This document shows positions 53,561 through 64,000 of a DNA stretch of 64,000 bases, piece by piece. Position 1 is the first letter of the stretch, and every line of letters starts with the position of its first letter. The stretch comes from Saccharomycopsis fibuligera x Saccharomycopsis cf. fibuligera. Its lineage: Eukaryota; Ascomycota; Saccharomycetes; Ascoideales; Saccharomycopsidaceae. Below the pieces are notes generated by a model. The model was not told the origin of the DNA. It did no database searches and saw nothing but the letters and a program-made list of their open reading frames with translations. The stretch is from NCBI GenBank assembly GCA_001936135.1, contig CP012813.1, positions 1,550,001 through 1,614,000 on the forward strand, read 5' to 3'. Both the position numbers and the translations under genes were made by a program.

Positions 53561-53568
53561 TTTTTTTT
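53561..53568 (+). terminator. Pol III terminator of RPR1
   Basis: A run of eight T residues about 16 bases after the P1-like closing strand. Confidence 0.7.
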
Positions 53569-56139
53569 AAAAAAAATAAACATCCACTTCTTTTCCACTG
53601 CACACGCATGCTGCATTATAAACATCATTATAACTACTCAAAGCAAATCAGACTCTATAATCTCGTAGATAATAGTACGACGGTCAACCTTGAGCGCATA
53701 TGCAACATCAAAAGTAAAAACTATAGGTTGCAAACTACGAGAAGAGAAGAATTTATTTTAACAAGTTTTCTTTTTCGCAGCTTAGGAAGCTGCGGTAAGC
53801 ATGCAAACAGCGTTACATAAAAAAGTTTACTAGAATTATTATATCAAACAAATAAGCAAAAATAAACCATCAAAAGGAAAGCAGTTTAGAGTGTTTTTTA
53901 TATATTATAACAATCTATAAGGCAGATAACATTGTTACTAATTAGTGCCGAGAGCAAGCTAAGCAGCTTGGAAAAATTATACATTGAAGTTTGAGGTAAA
54001 TAATTGAAACGGAGAAATAAGAATATTAATCTTGACGTGGGACAATTTAAGAATGACTTTATAATTTTTGAAACTTTATAAAGCACAAGAAAAATTATCT
54101 AATACACAAGCTTGTAGGGGGTAAATATTGCACGAGTGAGGAATAAATACCCTTAATCTGACTATTGCACAGCACAAAATCCAGAAATATTTTCGAAATA
54201 TCAAACTCGAGCGCAAAAAAAATGATACTTCCGTAATGCGTTTTCTAGATAGTAATATCTTCAATCAAACAGAAGTGGCCCATTGCTTTTGCTTTCTTTT
54301 TGCTCTTGTAGTTGTTATGTCTTAGAAAACCCCACACAAATTTTTTTATTTATGCTAGTCTGGAATGCTTTGAAGTTACCAGCAGACATACAACTCATGG
54401 AACTGATTGTAAACTAAAATACTATATTCAATGGATTACTGTACTGTACATTAGATTACTGTCAATCTAATGTAGTAATATCATAAAGATGTATGCTTTA
54501 CTCTACTTTTGGATCTATGCTCGTGTCTTGGGCAAATTAACCAGGTCTGGTCCCACCCCCCTTGCAACGACCAAAATATAAATAATTGTCGTCAGATAAA
54601 CTTACTGAGCCAATAAAGTTTGAGGAAACAAAATATTTGAACTAAATCAATAAACAGGGTATTATTTTTTCAATAATATCAATTAAGAGTAAAAAACGAT
54701 AAAAAAAAGGAAAGAAAAAGTAAATGGAGGCACAAGCGAGAAATAAGGTATAAAGTGAAAACAGGATTATTAGATAAACGAAAAAAATCTTAGGAAATAA
54801 TATAACAAAAGAAAACTTGAGAGTAAACGATAAGTAAAATAAAATAGAGCTTTATGAGCAAATCTAAAAAATAAAAAACAAGGAATGAGAAGTGTGAATT
54901 GCGGAGCACAAAACGAATAATAAGAAACACTTCTAAAAAGTATTGGGCTATATAAATAAACAATAAAGTATGTTTTCTATCTCTTCATCAATCTGGTTTG
55001 ACAGAGTATTTTTTTTTGACTTGATCTGGTTTGTTTTTCCTTCTTTCATAAATGATTCTGTATTCTGTGATTGTCCAGTGTTTGGCAAAATTTGCTATTT
55101 CTAGTAGACGGTAATGGTGGTTATGAGCTGTGATGTGTCATTTAATATAGTAAATGTAGTTGAAGTTATTAGATAGAAATATGCTGTATTTTTTTGAATT
55201 GATTGCAAAACTGAAAATTCTTAAACGCGGCCTTGACAGAAATTTATCCTGACGTAAACAGTGGCTATAGGATCGCTGTAAAATCGAACGTAGATAATAA
55301 TCAAGAGTGTATCAAATTTTTGAGTTGTAGTTGAATAGAAAAGGGGATTGAATTGTTGATGAATTAAGTTGACTGGATTAAGTTAACGCATTTAATCTTT
55401 GTATTTCTTGTAAATTCGTCAGTCCAAAAAGAATTGAATGATACCTAATATAATGACTCAATTCGGCTCAAAAAGAGAAAAAAGAATATCGCCAAACTAA
55501 GTAAACAGTGAAAGTATACTGGTTCCGCTCAACATTTGCTTGACACTTCGACTTTTTCAGATACTTTAATAAATCTAAAATAGGAGATGAACAGAAGTTA
55601 TGGAGCAACCTGTCAAATTTCCATTGTTTCCACTTTTGTGTTTAAACCTATTTTTTTTTCAATCATATTTTTGAGTTGAAGAATCTTTAGGTGTTATTGA
55701 ATGGATTTGATTATCTTTCGCTTGATGAAATAACAAGTATAGTTGAATCAGCTATAGGACTCAAAAAATTTAATAAGTGCAGCAAGGGACAACAACAACA
55801 AAAAATACAGCATTATATGAGGAGTGGGGTGAATTTAAACAAAAAGAAAACCAAAAGAAAAAAGATAAAGTAAAAAACAGAGTAAGTGAAAATGATTAGA
55901 TTAAACAGAGGCTAAACATACCTTTTTTTTTTCTTCAAGTGATAAAAAAAAAAGAAAAAGAAATAGCAAAATAACACAAAAATATAAGGAAGAAAAAAGA
56001 TAATTGCAGAAATGAACGGTAGGAAGAAGCAAAAAAAAGTAACAAAAAGCGATACAAAAAATAAGAAGCTGACAGAAAAAATAAGAAAAAGGTGAGGAAT
56101 TCCAATGAAGCCAAAACATGTCTCTCTGGCATGTTCCAA
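53569..56139. other. 2.6-kb AT-rich intergenic region
   Basis: No supported gene. It contains a perfect 11-bp-arm hairpin (54447-54474, listed separately) and many A/T tracts. A 60-codon frame at 55691-55873 lacks an ATG and ends in poly-Lys; it follows a CTTTAG acceptor-like site but no branch point. Confidence 0.5.
54447..54474. repeat. Perfect inverted repeat, 11-bp arms
   Basis: TACATTAGATT and AATCTAATGTA are separated by ACTGTC. The stable hairpin lies in gene-free DNA and could be a bidirectional RNA 3' end or a binding site. Confidence 0.85.
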
Positions 56140-57882
56140 TCATGAGCTCTTCTTCCAGCTAAAAAAGCTGCACAAATTAGCAAAAAGTTTCTTCGATTGT
56201 TTTGGTTTTATTGTAGTGGTCACCACTTTCCCATTTGAATTACTAATCAATGTAGTATTTCTTGAATTTTTCTCTTCTTCTGGATCAACAACTACTGGCT
56301 TTTCCACTGCTGCTTTAATAGAGTCACTAAATTTCAATTTTTCATCATCCAATTTAATTTTACTAAACTCAAACTGGAATTGAAAGGTTTCAATATTTTC
56401 ATCGATGTCGTCTATTATGGTAGTATCGTTAGCAGCAGCAGTAGTAGGTGATGGAACTTTACCTCTGGAAACCTTGCTAGAAGAAGCTGATGCAGATTTT
56501 GATTTTGACTTGGAGTTAGAGTTGACAAGCGATCTTTTACTTTCTGACTTGAGCTTAGCAATTTCTTCCTCAGTTAGTTCCTGATTATCCTTGAATACTT
56601 TCTTGTAGGTAATGATTTCTTTTTCAGAACTCAGCAAAGATTCAGTTTCAGAAGACACTTCATTCAATGTTGGAGGTTTATCTAACGCATGATCAGGGCT
56701 AAGTGGGTAAGCACCATCATTACTCGTGGTTCTAGTAATTATCGAGTTGTTGTCCCTCGATTTTCGTGTACTAATTCTGCGGATTATTTTATGTGGCAAA
56801 GTGGCTCTAGAAGAGTTATCTAACTCATACAAGTAGCTTCCCGCCTGCTTTTGATAAAATGAATTGCGGTTCCCAGCGGTCGTAACAGCCACAGTAGTTG
56901 TATTTTGTTGAGTCTCAGTGGCAACACTTTTTAAAGAAGACACTGATGGTGATTTTTTCACTCTTTTCGTTTTAGATTTTATAAGAAACAATTTGGATTG
57001 CTTAGTATTGACCAATTTTTCGTCAATCTTACGATGCTCACTCAAGAACTTGTTAAAATCATCCAAATCAAAATGATTGGCCTTTTCCGGCAAATTTGTG
57101 GTGCTATTAAAAGCAGTGTCAAGCAAGTTGCCAAACTGGTCTTCATCATAAGTTGATTCACCATCAGCATCTTCAGGTTCGCCTTTTTTGTGTATTTGCT
57201 GCTTCAATGCGTCTAGCTCTTTGGTAATTTGATCTTTTTGTTTTCTGATTTCAACAGATGACTTGCGCTCAGTAGCAGTGGGCCTGCGGTCAATTGATTT
57301 ATGTTCAGCAGATTTACGCTCAACAGATTTCTTCTCAGTGACTGATTTTTCTTCAGTAGCTGTAAGACTAACTTTTTGCTCACCAGAGCTTTGCTCGGTA
57401 GCTTTTCCTTTGATAGGCTTTTCTTCAATCAAATTAGATTGTTTAGTAAGCTCAGAAAACTTAGAGGGATCCACAGTCTCAATGGTATTTGCTTTTTTGT
57501 CCTCAACAATAGGATTTTCTTCAATAGCATCGGTTTCAGCAGAAGCAGAGATCTTGTGTTCTGTTGGATGATTACTGGTGGTAGTATTTAATGCGTCCTT
57601 AAACTCATCCTCCTGGTTGTCACTGATGACACTGTTATCATCATCAACTATTATTCTTTCATCATCAACTTCATTTTTATTGTTGTCATTGTCATTGTTG
57701 TTCGAAATATTGCCAATGATATTGGTATCTTTATTGCTAGTGTCTTTAGTGATTGCAGTGGCAGTTGCAGACTTTAATGAAGTCATTTCTTTTGAAGGAA
57801 CATGAATGGCCAGCTCAGGGTTATCTATAGCTTTAGTCGCGTTGGAAGTGGGATTTGTGGTGGTGATAATTGGCGCTGTCAT
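56140..57882 (-). CDS. Unrecognised disordered protein, 580 residues
   Basis: A single long frame starting at the ATG at 57882 (MTAPIITTTNP). The protein is Ser/Thr/Lys/Glu/Asn-rich and largely disordered. It has an acidic patch (about 72-98), a TEKKSVERKSAEHKSIDRR-like repetitive stretch (about 185-210), and a short predicted coiled coil (QKDQITKELDALKQQIHKK, about 215-233). The C-terminus is distinctive: KPKQSKKLFANLCSFFSWKK, a basic/aromatic helix that could bind membrane. A basic KSKTKRVKKSP patch lies near 305. I do not recognise a family. Length, a single frame and non-repetitive codons argue that it is a real gene. Confidence 0.75.
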   Translation of the reverse strand: MTAPIITTTNPTSNATKAIDNPELAIHVPSKEMTSLKSATATAITKDTSNKDTNIIGNISNNNDNDNNKNEVDDERIIVDDDNSVISDNQEDEFKDALNTTTSNHPTEHKISASAETDAIEENPIVEDKKANTIETVDPSKFSELTKQSNLIEEKPIKGKATEQSSGEQKVSLTATEEKSVTEKKSVERKSAEHKSIDRRPTATERKSSVEIRKQKDQITKELDALKQQIHKKGEPEDADGESTYDEDQFGNLLDTAFNSTTNLPEKANHFDLDDFNKFLSEHRKIDEKLVNTKQSKLFLIKSKTKRVKKSPSVSSLKSVATETQQNTTTVAVTTAGNRNSFYQKQAGSYLYELDNSSRATLPHKIIRRISTRKSRDNNSIITRTTSNDGAYPLSPDHALDKPPTLNEVSSETESLLSSEKEIITYKKVFKDNQELTEEEIAKLKSESKRSLVNSNSKSKSKSASASSSKVSRGKVPSPTTAAANDTTIIDDIDENIETFQFQFEFSKIKLDDEKLKFSDSIKAAVEKPVVVDPEEEKNSRNTTLISNSNGKVVTTTIKPKQSKKLFANLCSFFSWKKSS

Positions 57883-58760
57883 TCAAAACGCATACATCAA
57901 TTTGACAAGATGAGGAAATCAAGGGAGTTTAAGAAATGTATGGTATGGTATGTGGCGGAACGAGGCAAGGGATGAACTAAGGATGAATATGTGGCTAAGC
58001 GAAGGTTGGATGTATGAAGCCGCTGGATAGCAAAGTGAGACTTGTCGAGGCTGAAATCGAGGTCGAAGTCGAGGTCAATTGGCAGGGCCTTGTAGTAGTT
58101 GTAACGGTCCTTGGTTTCTTTTTGTCCTCACTGGGTTTGTCTTTGCTTTTCTTGATTTGGATACGTGGAAAAAGGAAAAAGCAAAAGTGAAAATTTAGCA
58201 CTGCAGCGGTAGAGAAATCGTTTTTTTTTATCCGCAGATATGGAAACCTTTCAAACAACTGCTAACACAAGAAACAATGTACACAATGCAACAACAAAAA
58301 TTTTCTTAAGAGTGCCCTTTTTCTTTTTCTAAGCCAAATTGTAGAACTTTAGAATGGGCTTATGCCTACTCGTTGTCTTTTACCTACGAAACACCACATA
58401 ATGCGCTGAGTTGTGAGGAGTTGGTATTTTCAGGCGGACGTTTCTGTTTACTTAATACTTAATGGGTCGCAAATCAACGCAATTACAAGACACACAGCGA
58501 TCTTCGGTTCGCGGTCAGCACTTAGTCAGAATGCTGAACTAGTAAATTCCACTCAACGTGATTCAATTGTCTTGTGAATTTTTGATCAGGACTTCGATTT
58601 GCGAGGTTTGCAAGCTGCAACTCTGTGTCTGTTGAACTGTTTGGGTGGGCTTTCTTACGTAGGTGTAGCGACGTGCTCAATAGCATCCTCGTCAGTGATA
58701 TTCGAGCATGAATCAAAAAGAAAGTGTTTGGTATGGCTAACTCGAACCAAATAAATGGGT

Positions 58761-58761
<1 letters not shown>

Positions 58762-58807
<46 letters not shown>
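58762..58807. repeat. 46-base poly-T homopolymer
   Basis: An uninterrupted T46, the longest homopolymer in the window. Exact length is likely unreliable in the assembly. Confidence 0.95.
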
Positions 58808-58808
<1 letters not shown>

Positions 58809-60056
58809 ACAAGAAAACACTTACAGTATTAGTTGATGTTGATTTCTTGTTTGCTTAGGGAGAGTTTTCTGCAACTGACCGACCGTTATCCCTTGCATAA
58901 AATATTTAACTCCGTATTCGTTTAGTTATAGTCGTCTTGGGCTTTATTTTTATTTTTTTAAAAATTTTTTGTTTAAAACAAATCTTTTATCTCAAAAGCC
59001 GCAATGTCACTTTTGCCTGTCTTTGAGCAAAGTTGCTTTACTGCCTTACAGTGTGACTTCCATTGCCCGAATTTTATCACTACTTCGATCTAATCTATGA
59101 TAGAGCTCAATGGTGAGCTGAAACTTGTTGACCATTTGAGTCACCATTTATACCACCTTGCAGCTACGCTGGAACTAGATTGATGTTTCATCCTACAATT
59201 CTATGCGAAACATTTTTCCCTTCTGCAAAAGTGTAACATATAAAATCAAATTTAAACAACTGATGAGTCCATACTAATTTTAACACGAGCAAAATTGCAG
59301 CTGGTACTGCTGGCTCAAAATCAAATCATCAGTATACTACTTACTTGCAGAACGTCCGAGTTCTTTTAGTGAGCCCAGTATTTGTTTTGAACTTGTGAAT
59401 TAAGTTGTAACTCAATTCTATATTTTATTTCCAAGTTCAATTTAAAGCTTTTCTCATGCAGGCAAAATCGAAGCTACTGTTAAAAGATGTGATAAGATTT
59501 TTTTTTTTTAAATTAGTATATAGTCGGAAAGGAGTTTATATGCACTTAAGCGACATTGTGCTGTCTGTGCAATGGGGAAACTAAAACCATAATGATTTTA
59601 ATGAAGTTATGTTTGGCAATATGCCCCGCCTTAAGACTTTACTTTGCATCACGATATGAATCTCACAATAATGATGATAGAAAAATTGGCTCTAATTCAG
59701 ATATAAAGTCGAAAAAGAGAACGAAAAGTTAAAGTAAGAAAAGAGTAAAAGGCAGTATGTTAAGGCTTTGCAAATGGCACAAAAAGAAAAAAGAAAAAAA
59801 GAACAAAAGAAAAAATTGTGAACGTTGATAGCTTTGTAACAAAGGGCACAGCTCTTAATGTATAAAACCCCAACCAACATCGCGCATTAAAAAACCTATC
59901 TTTTGTTTCATAGAGCGGCAATGATAGCGTCGCCTTAAGAGTAAAAGGAGTTTCAAGCAGAGTAGATTGTTTATGTTGTGTATTTTTTTGTTGTACGTAA
60001 ATTCGTAAACTGAATTCGACAATCCCGTATTGAATTTTGATCAAAATCAATCAAAA

Positions 60057-60257
60057 TCAAAACCAACATCCTATGTTATCCCAATATAGAGATGTCCCAT
60101 CCAAAGAATGTGCATATACGTACGTTCGTGAAGAGGCAACAATTACAACAGCCAAAAGCAAAAGACCTACACCAAATACTGCATATGGTATATGATATCG
60201 TTTCTGATAAGTAATACATTCACACTCTGAATGGTGTGTAGTGCTAAAGGTGTTCAC
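60057..60257 (-). CDS. Possible 66-residue single-helix membrane protein
   Basis: An ATG frame with a polar start (MNTFSTTHHSECECITYQKR), one clean hydrophobic helix (YAVFGVGLLLLAVVIVASS) and a short polar tail. The organisation is that of a small tail-anchored or single-pass protein, but there is no family match or promoter evidence, and chance cannot be excluded. Confidence 0.25.
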   Translation of the reverse strand: MNTFSTTHHSECECITYQKRYHIPYAVFGVGLLLLAVVIVASSRTYVYAHSLDGTSLYWDNIGCWF

Positions 60258-61511
60258 AGAGAGAAAGCTTTGTTGATATGGCTGCCGTTAATGTCTTCGT
60301 TACTTGACTGCGGTACTGCAATACTGCGGTGCATGCGACAGCACCTCCATCAACAATCTTAAGCCTCAACTTAGGATGCATTTACGTTATCTCATATATT
60401 AACATTCCAGCTGACTAAAAGTACCCGAGACAATAGCAACATAACGATCGCTAATGGGCGCTTATGCTGCAGCTGATTGTTTTCCCAATGTTTGATTCTT
60501 TTTCCGCGAGTAAGCCCTTGCGATTATTAGAGGCCGTTGATGCCTTCATGCTCATGCTGTATGTTCTATGCTGTATGTTCAATGTTACTATTTTTGATAG
60601 GGAGAATGCCGAATATCGTGGGGCGTTTATGAAATGGCCTTAAGATGCATAATGCAGTCAGTAATGGCGAAGAAGACTCAGTCACAGGATTATACACAGC
60701 AAACAGATGCTCTTCGAGATGTCTTTGATGTTCATTACTCGTAGAGACAGACAGGATAACCATCCAAGAACTGTCATCTCCAAACTAGCCAAAGGTTTTG
60801 AAACTTCAGGAACACCAAGAATACCAAGACATGTCATTTCATTTAGAAGAAAAGAAAAACGTTAATATAGCTTTAATTACTTGAGACTCCATGCTGAAAT
60901 CATGTTGCAGCTGGGCAGGCGGGCGAAGAGGCAAAAACCAAAAAAAAAAAAAAAAAAAAAAAAAGGTGCAGCCGCCGCGCAATGCTCAACATCCAGCATG
61001 AGCCAACATGAACTAAAAAAAAAAAAAAATGCAGAGACTAAATAGGAAATTGCCGGCTAATAAACAAGAGTGATGCCAAGTAAAGCTGAGCTAACAAAAA
61101 GGTACAGATTCTGTCTGTTTTTATTTGCTTTTGTTCCATTATTTTTGAATTGTTGGCCGAGTGGCAAATTAGATATCGGCTCGGACTTGGGTTCCGGATG
61201 ACAAGGTTTAGTCTTCCATTTAGTTAGTTAGCTTTTTGTTGCCTTAGCTGTGGCAGTAATGCATGCATGCAAAATGCTGTAATTCAGTATAGTGGAATAA
61301 CCAAAGGGAATCTACATGACAGTTATTATAATTGATGATGAACTGCGTGCTGAAAGATGTACTGCAACATTGCAAGTTGATGCCGAAAGAGAGTACAGAC
61401 ATATAGGCATGTAGACAAAGAGTGCCTTTTGCCATTGTTGTGTTCATTGGAATGATGGTAGTTATTGAATTCCAAGTCGTTTTTTCTTCTTTTTATTTTT
61501 TTCTTCTCGAG

Positions 61512-61520
61512 TATAAATAG
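61512..61520 (+). promoter_or_regulatory. TATA box of the aspartyl protease gene
   Basis: TATAAATAG lies about 200 bp before the ATG, with a T/A-rich leader between them. Confidence 0.65.
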
Positions 61521-61720
61521 AGGCAGAATCCTTCTTGTTGAAATTGTTTGACTTACCTGTTTGTTTATTATCATTAAACAATAACAAAAAAACGCTTACA
61601 ATAACACCAATTGCATTTTTTTCTTGTTAATAAATTAATACTCATTTAACAATTTTGATTCAATTCTTCATTTTGGCATTCAATTAATCTCAGTATTACT
61701 TCAATTCATCGTATTTCACA

Positions 61721-62953
61721 ATGCAATTCTCAAACACAATCTTGTTATCAGTTCTTGCTGCTTTGACTTCTGTCACCACTGCTGCACCAGTTGCCTCTAC
61801 TTCTGAAAAATCTATCACCCCACCACAATTGTCTTTCCAAGTCGTTAGATACGGTTCCCAAAACAAAACATTATCCGGTATCGCTAAAGGTCACAGAAGC
61901 ATCAGAGCTGCTGCTTCCTCCGGGGTGAACTTACCATTAGAAAACGAATATGCTTTGTATTTAGCCGATATTGAAATTGGTACTCCTGGTCAAAAAATCA
62001 GAGTTGATGTTGACACTGGAAGTTCTGATTTGTGGGTCCCTGGTGCTGGTACTCAATCTGAGGACGGAACTTATGACCACAGCAAGTCATCCACATATGC
62101 CAAGGACAAGGATGGGTTCCAAATTGGATATGGTGATGGATCTAGTGCTTCTGGTGACTGGGCCAAAGAAACTATTAAGATCGGTGGCGCTACAGTGACC
62201 GGCTTAGAATTTGGTGACGCTACTACACAAAATGTTGGACAAAGTATCTTGGGTGTGGGTTTCAAAGGCAATGAAGCTTCCGCACAATCAAGATCTAGTG
62301 CTTTTACTTATGACAATTTGCCAATCCAAATGAGAAAACAAGGAATTATCAACAAGGCTGCTTACTCTTTATACTTGAACTCATTAGAAGCCGAATCTGG
62401 ATCCATTTTGTTCGGTGCCATTGACAAGTCTAAATTTGAAGGTGAATTGAAAGAATTGGATATTGTCAACATTGATGACTCTGGTTCTGAAACTAGTGAG
62501 CCAGTGGCATTTTTCGTCAACTTGGACAGCATCACTAACAAAGACACTAAGCTTGCCTCCAAGACCTACCCAGCCTTGTTGGATTCTGGTACCACTTTGA
62601 TCTACGCTCCTCAAGAGGTCGCTAAAACCTTTGGTTCCAAATACGGTGAATATAACCAGCAAGTCGGTGGGTATCTTACTTCATGTTCCACTGAAGGTGA
62701 AGACTTTGAGTTTACTTTTGGCGACAAGACCATCAAGGTGCCATTCAAAGACTTGTTATACAATTTGAACGGTAAGGCTAGTGGATCTTCTGACCAATGT
62801 TTGGTTGGTGTGATGGGCTCTTCTGCAGATTACTACATTTTAGGTGATGGATTCTTGAGAAGCGCCTATGTTTACTACAACATTGATGATGCTAAGATTG
62901 GTATTGCCCAAGCTAAATACGATAGTAGCAGCAGCGATATTGTTACTGTTTGA
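61721..62953 (+). CDS. Secreted aspartyl protease (candidapepsin family)
   Basis: A 410-residue pepsin-fold protease. The signal peptide is MQFSNTILLSVLAALTSVTTA, followed by a propeptide to about residue 65. Both catalytic motifs are intact: VDTGSSDLW (Asp98) and LDSGTTLIY (Asp288), and the flap reads IGYGDGSSASG. Two C-terminal cysteines (SCSTEGED, SDQCLVG) can form the usual disulfide. Unlike typical Candida Saps, there is no Cys-containing loop after DTGSSDLWVP, and no Lys-Arg Kex2 site at the end of the propeptide (the region reads KGHRSIRAAAS). There is no GPI signal; the protein ends in a short Ser/Asp tail, so it is probably released. Saps hydrolyse external protein and supply nitrogen. 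Confidence 0.93.
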   Translation: MQFSNTILLSVLAALTSVTTAAPVASTSEKSITPPQLSFQVVRYGSQNKTLSGIAKGHRSIRAAASSGVNLPLENEYALYLADIEIGTPGQKIRVDVDTGSSDLWVPGAGTQSEDGTYDHSKSSTYAKDKDGFQIGYGDGSSASGDWAKETIKIGGATVTGLEFGDATTQNVGQSILGVGFKGNEASAQSRSSAFTYDNLPIQMRKQGIINKAAYSLYLNSLEAESGSILFGAIDKSKFEGELKELDIVNIDDSGSETSEPVAFFVNLDSITNKDTKLASKTYPALLDSGTTLIYAPQEVAKTFGSKYGEYNQQVGGYLTSCSTEGEDFEFTFGDKTIKVPFKDLLYNLNGKASGSSDQCLVGVMGSSADYYILGDGFLRSAYVYYNIDDAKIGIAQAKYDSSSSDIVTV

Positions 62954-63661
62954 GTTGATGCTGAAAGCGATTGATTTGCTAGATGCTAAGACTTTGTTAA
63001 TAATTTTATTTTTCAGTTCTATTCATGTCATACACCATGATGATTTTTACCTTTAATATTTTGCTTCTATTTTTATACTTGCATTACTGTTTTTTTAATA
63101 AAAATGACATATTTTTTTTACAGACTCAAGTAGGCCAAGGTGATGGTTTAAGCAGTGGTGCAGTTCCGGCTGATATCATGAGGAAGGTGAAACGGGGGCA
63201 AATCTTAGTCAGTGCTCTTCTACGGTTCTGTTGTACAGCTGCAACGAACTACAATCCATAGACTAGCCATCATAAACCTTGGACACTGTCTACTGTATAC
63301 ATGCTACAGCGTACAGTGTATACTGTGTATAGTGCACTGTTTGTAGTGCACCGTGTATACTGTATACTGTATACTGTCCACTAGCAAGTTGTGTTTGTGT
63401 CTGTGGCGGTGAAATAGGGTGGCTGGTGGATAGTACACTCCATTGTTGCTAAAGGCAGCCTCCGCACGCCCCACCCAGAAGGCTGGTAATCAACTGCCAG
63501 AAAGAAAAAAAAATATTAAAAAAAAACAAATAAAAAACCGTCTTGCTTTAATACTCAACAACTCTTGCTCTCTTTTCTTGTCTCCCCCATCCATTGCCAT
63601 TGCCTTCAGCTACTGACTCCACATCCATTGGCTATTGAAAACCATACCATTCACTTTCGCA
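62954..63661. other. Intergenic after the protease gene
   Basis: A GTATAC-rich repeat cluster lies at 63284-63379 (listed separately). The frame at 63025-63261 is noise. The last 150 bp is a pyrimidine-rich leader of the gene at the right edge. Confidence 0.5.
63284..63379. repeat. Cluster of TGTATAC/GTATACA motifs
   Basis: The palindromic core GTATAC recurs five times in under 100 bp, partly as tandem TGTATAC heptamers at the right end, with AGTGCAC variants between them. Confidence 0.85.
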
Positions 63662-64000
63662 ATGGCTAAGAAACACGACCCTTTTGCCTCCCTCAACCCT
63701 CCTCAGAAGAGAAAGTCTTTCTTGTCCTCGTTGCTTGGCAGAGACAAGCAGCAACCTTCCTCCACTTCTACTGCTGCCAGTACTACCGCCAATGGCTCCA
63801 GCAGAGGTTCTGCCGCAATTGACGAAAACGATGTATTGGCCTCCACTGATGCTGCTGGAACAGACTATAAGTCTCCGTTCAGAGAAGAAGAACCTACTGC
63901 AAAGAAAGAAAAAGTTTCTGACAGTTTGAAAGACAATTATACTCCCCCAGACTTGCAGAAAAAATCAAAGACCCCAAAAGATTTTACCTCAGGTACAAAA
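63662..64000 (+). CDS. 5' end of an unidentified gene, runs off the window
   Basis: The ATG at 63662 opens a frame with no stop to the window end (113 codons seen). The N-terminus reads MAKKHDPFASLNPPQKRKSF, then LSSLLGRDK and a Ser/Thr/Ala-rich disordered stretch followed by a charged region (SPFREEEPTAKKEKVSDSL). Codons are well biased (AAG, TCT, GCT, ACT). No domain is reached, so no function can be given. The overlapping frame at 63684-63929 is a shadow of this one. Confidence 0.75.
   Translation, partial: MAKKHDPFASLNPPQKRKSFLSSLLGRDKQQPSSTSTAASTTANGSSRGSAAIDENDVLASTDAAGTDYKSPFREEEPTAKKEKVSDSLKDNYTPPDLQKKSKTPKDFTSGTK

Larger units (their letters stand above)
57883..61720. other. 3.8-kb upstream region of the aspartyl protease gene
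   Basis: No strongly supported gene. It contains a 46-base T homopolymer (58762-58807), a possible small membrane ORF at 60057-60257, A25 at 60940-60964 and, near the end, the protease TATA box. Long regulatory regions are common for secreted protease genes in these yeasts. Confidence 0.5.

Noticed and set aside
55691-55873. 60-codon plus-strand frame
   Set aside because: No ATG, poly-Lys end, and no branch point before the acceptor-like CTTTAG.
59090-59270. Possible C/D snoRNA (TGATAG, GCTGA, TTGATGT, CTGATGA motifs)
   Set aside because: Spacing is too irregular and no closing stem is visible.

Overview
The window is nuclear DNA of a budding yeast (Saccharomycotina). The best guess is a CUG-Ser clade species close to Candida parapsilosis or Lodderomyces. 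The reasons are a candidapepsin-type secreted aspartyl protease, spliceosomal introns with TACTAAC branch points, avoidance of the CTG codon (I found no in-frame CTG in the highly expressed SSB1 gene and only one in RHO2), and very low-complexity proteins (poly-N, poly-Q, poly-S, poly-H) with long homopolymers between genes. I cannot prove the genetic code from the sequence alone. Where it matters (RHO2 CAAX box, NST1 CTG run) I say so.

Layout, left to right. 1-10 kb, minus strand: an ELL-type elongation factor with a 21-bp coding minisatellite, TAF7 (TFIID), and a two-exon Maf nucleotide pyrophosphatase. 10-18 kb, plus strand: a BER1/SRR1 protein, a small probable mitochondrial protein, and the vacuolar TRP channel YVC1. 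19-34 kb, plus strand: NST1, RHO2, a two-exon KH protein (probable MER1) and SSB1. 34-48 kb: ERG3 on the plus strand behind a long promoter with two sterol-element cores, then UTP15, the giant AMP-binding protein CMR2 and the two-exon RTT106 on the minus strand. 48-53 kb: a two-exon 81-residue protein, a three-exon PAP2 lipid phosphatase whose frame is broken by a 16-bp tandem duplication, a glycine-rich YNL208W-like protein, and a candidate RNase P RNA gene (RPR1). 56-64 kb: an unrecognised disordered protein, a secreted aspartyl protease, and the 5' end of a gene that leaves the window.

Gene order supports several names. From memory of the S. cerevisiae map, NST1-RHO2 are neighbours (YNL091W-YNL090C), as are MER1-SSB2-YNL208W-RTT106 (YNL210W, 209W, 208W, 206C). 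All six families lie within this 64 kb. YVC1 and CMR2 are also close together in S. cerevisiae (YOR087W, YOR093C).

The genes are housekeeping genes with no common pathway: transcription (ELL, TAF7, RTT106), ribosome and RNA work (UTP15, SSB1, RPR1, KH protein), membrane and ion work (YVC1, ERG3, PAP2, RHO2) and one secreted protease. I saw no transposon, LTR element, virus-like element, CRISPR array or tRNA gene that I could support. Most intergenic DNA is AT-rich with simple repeats.
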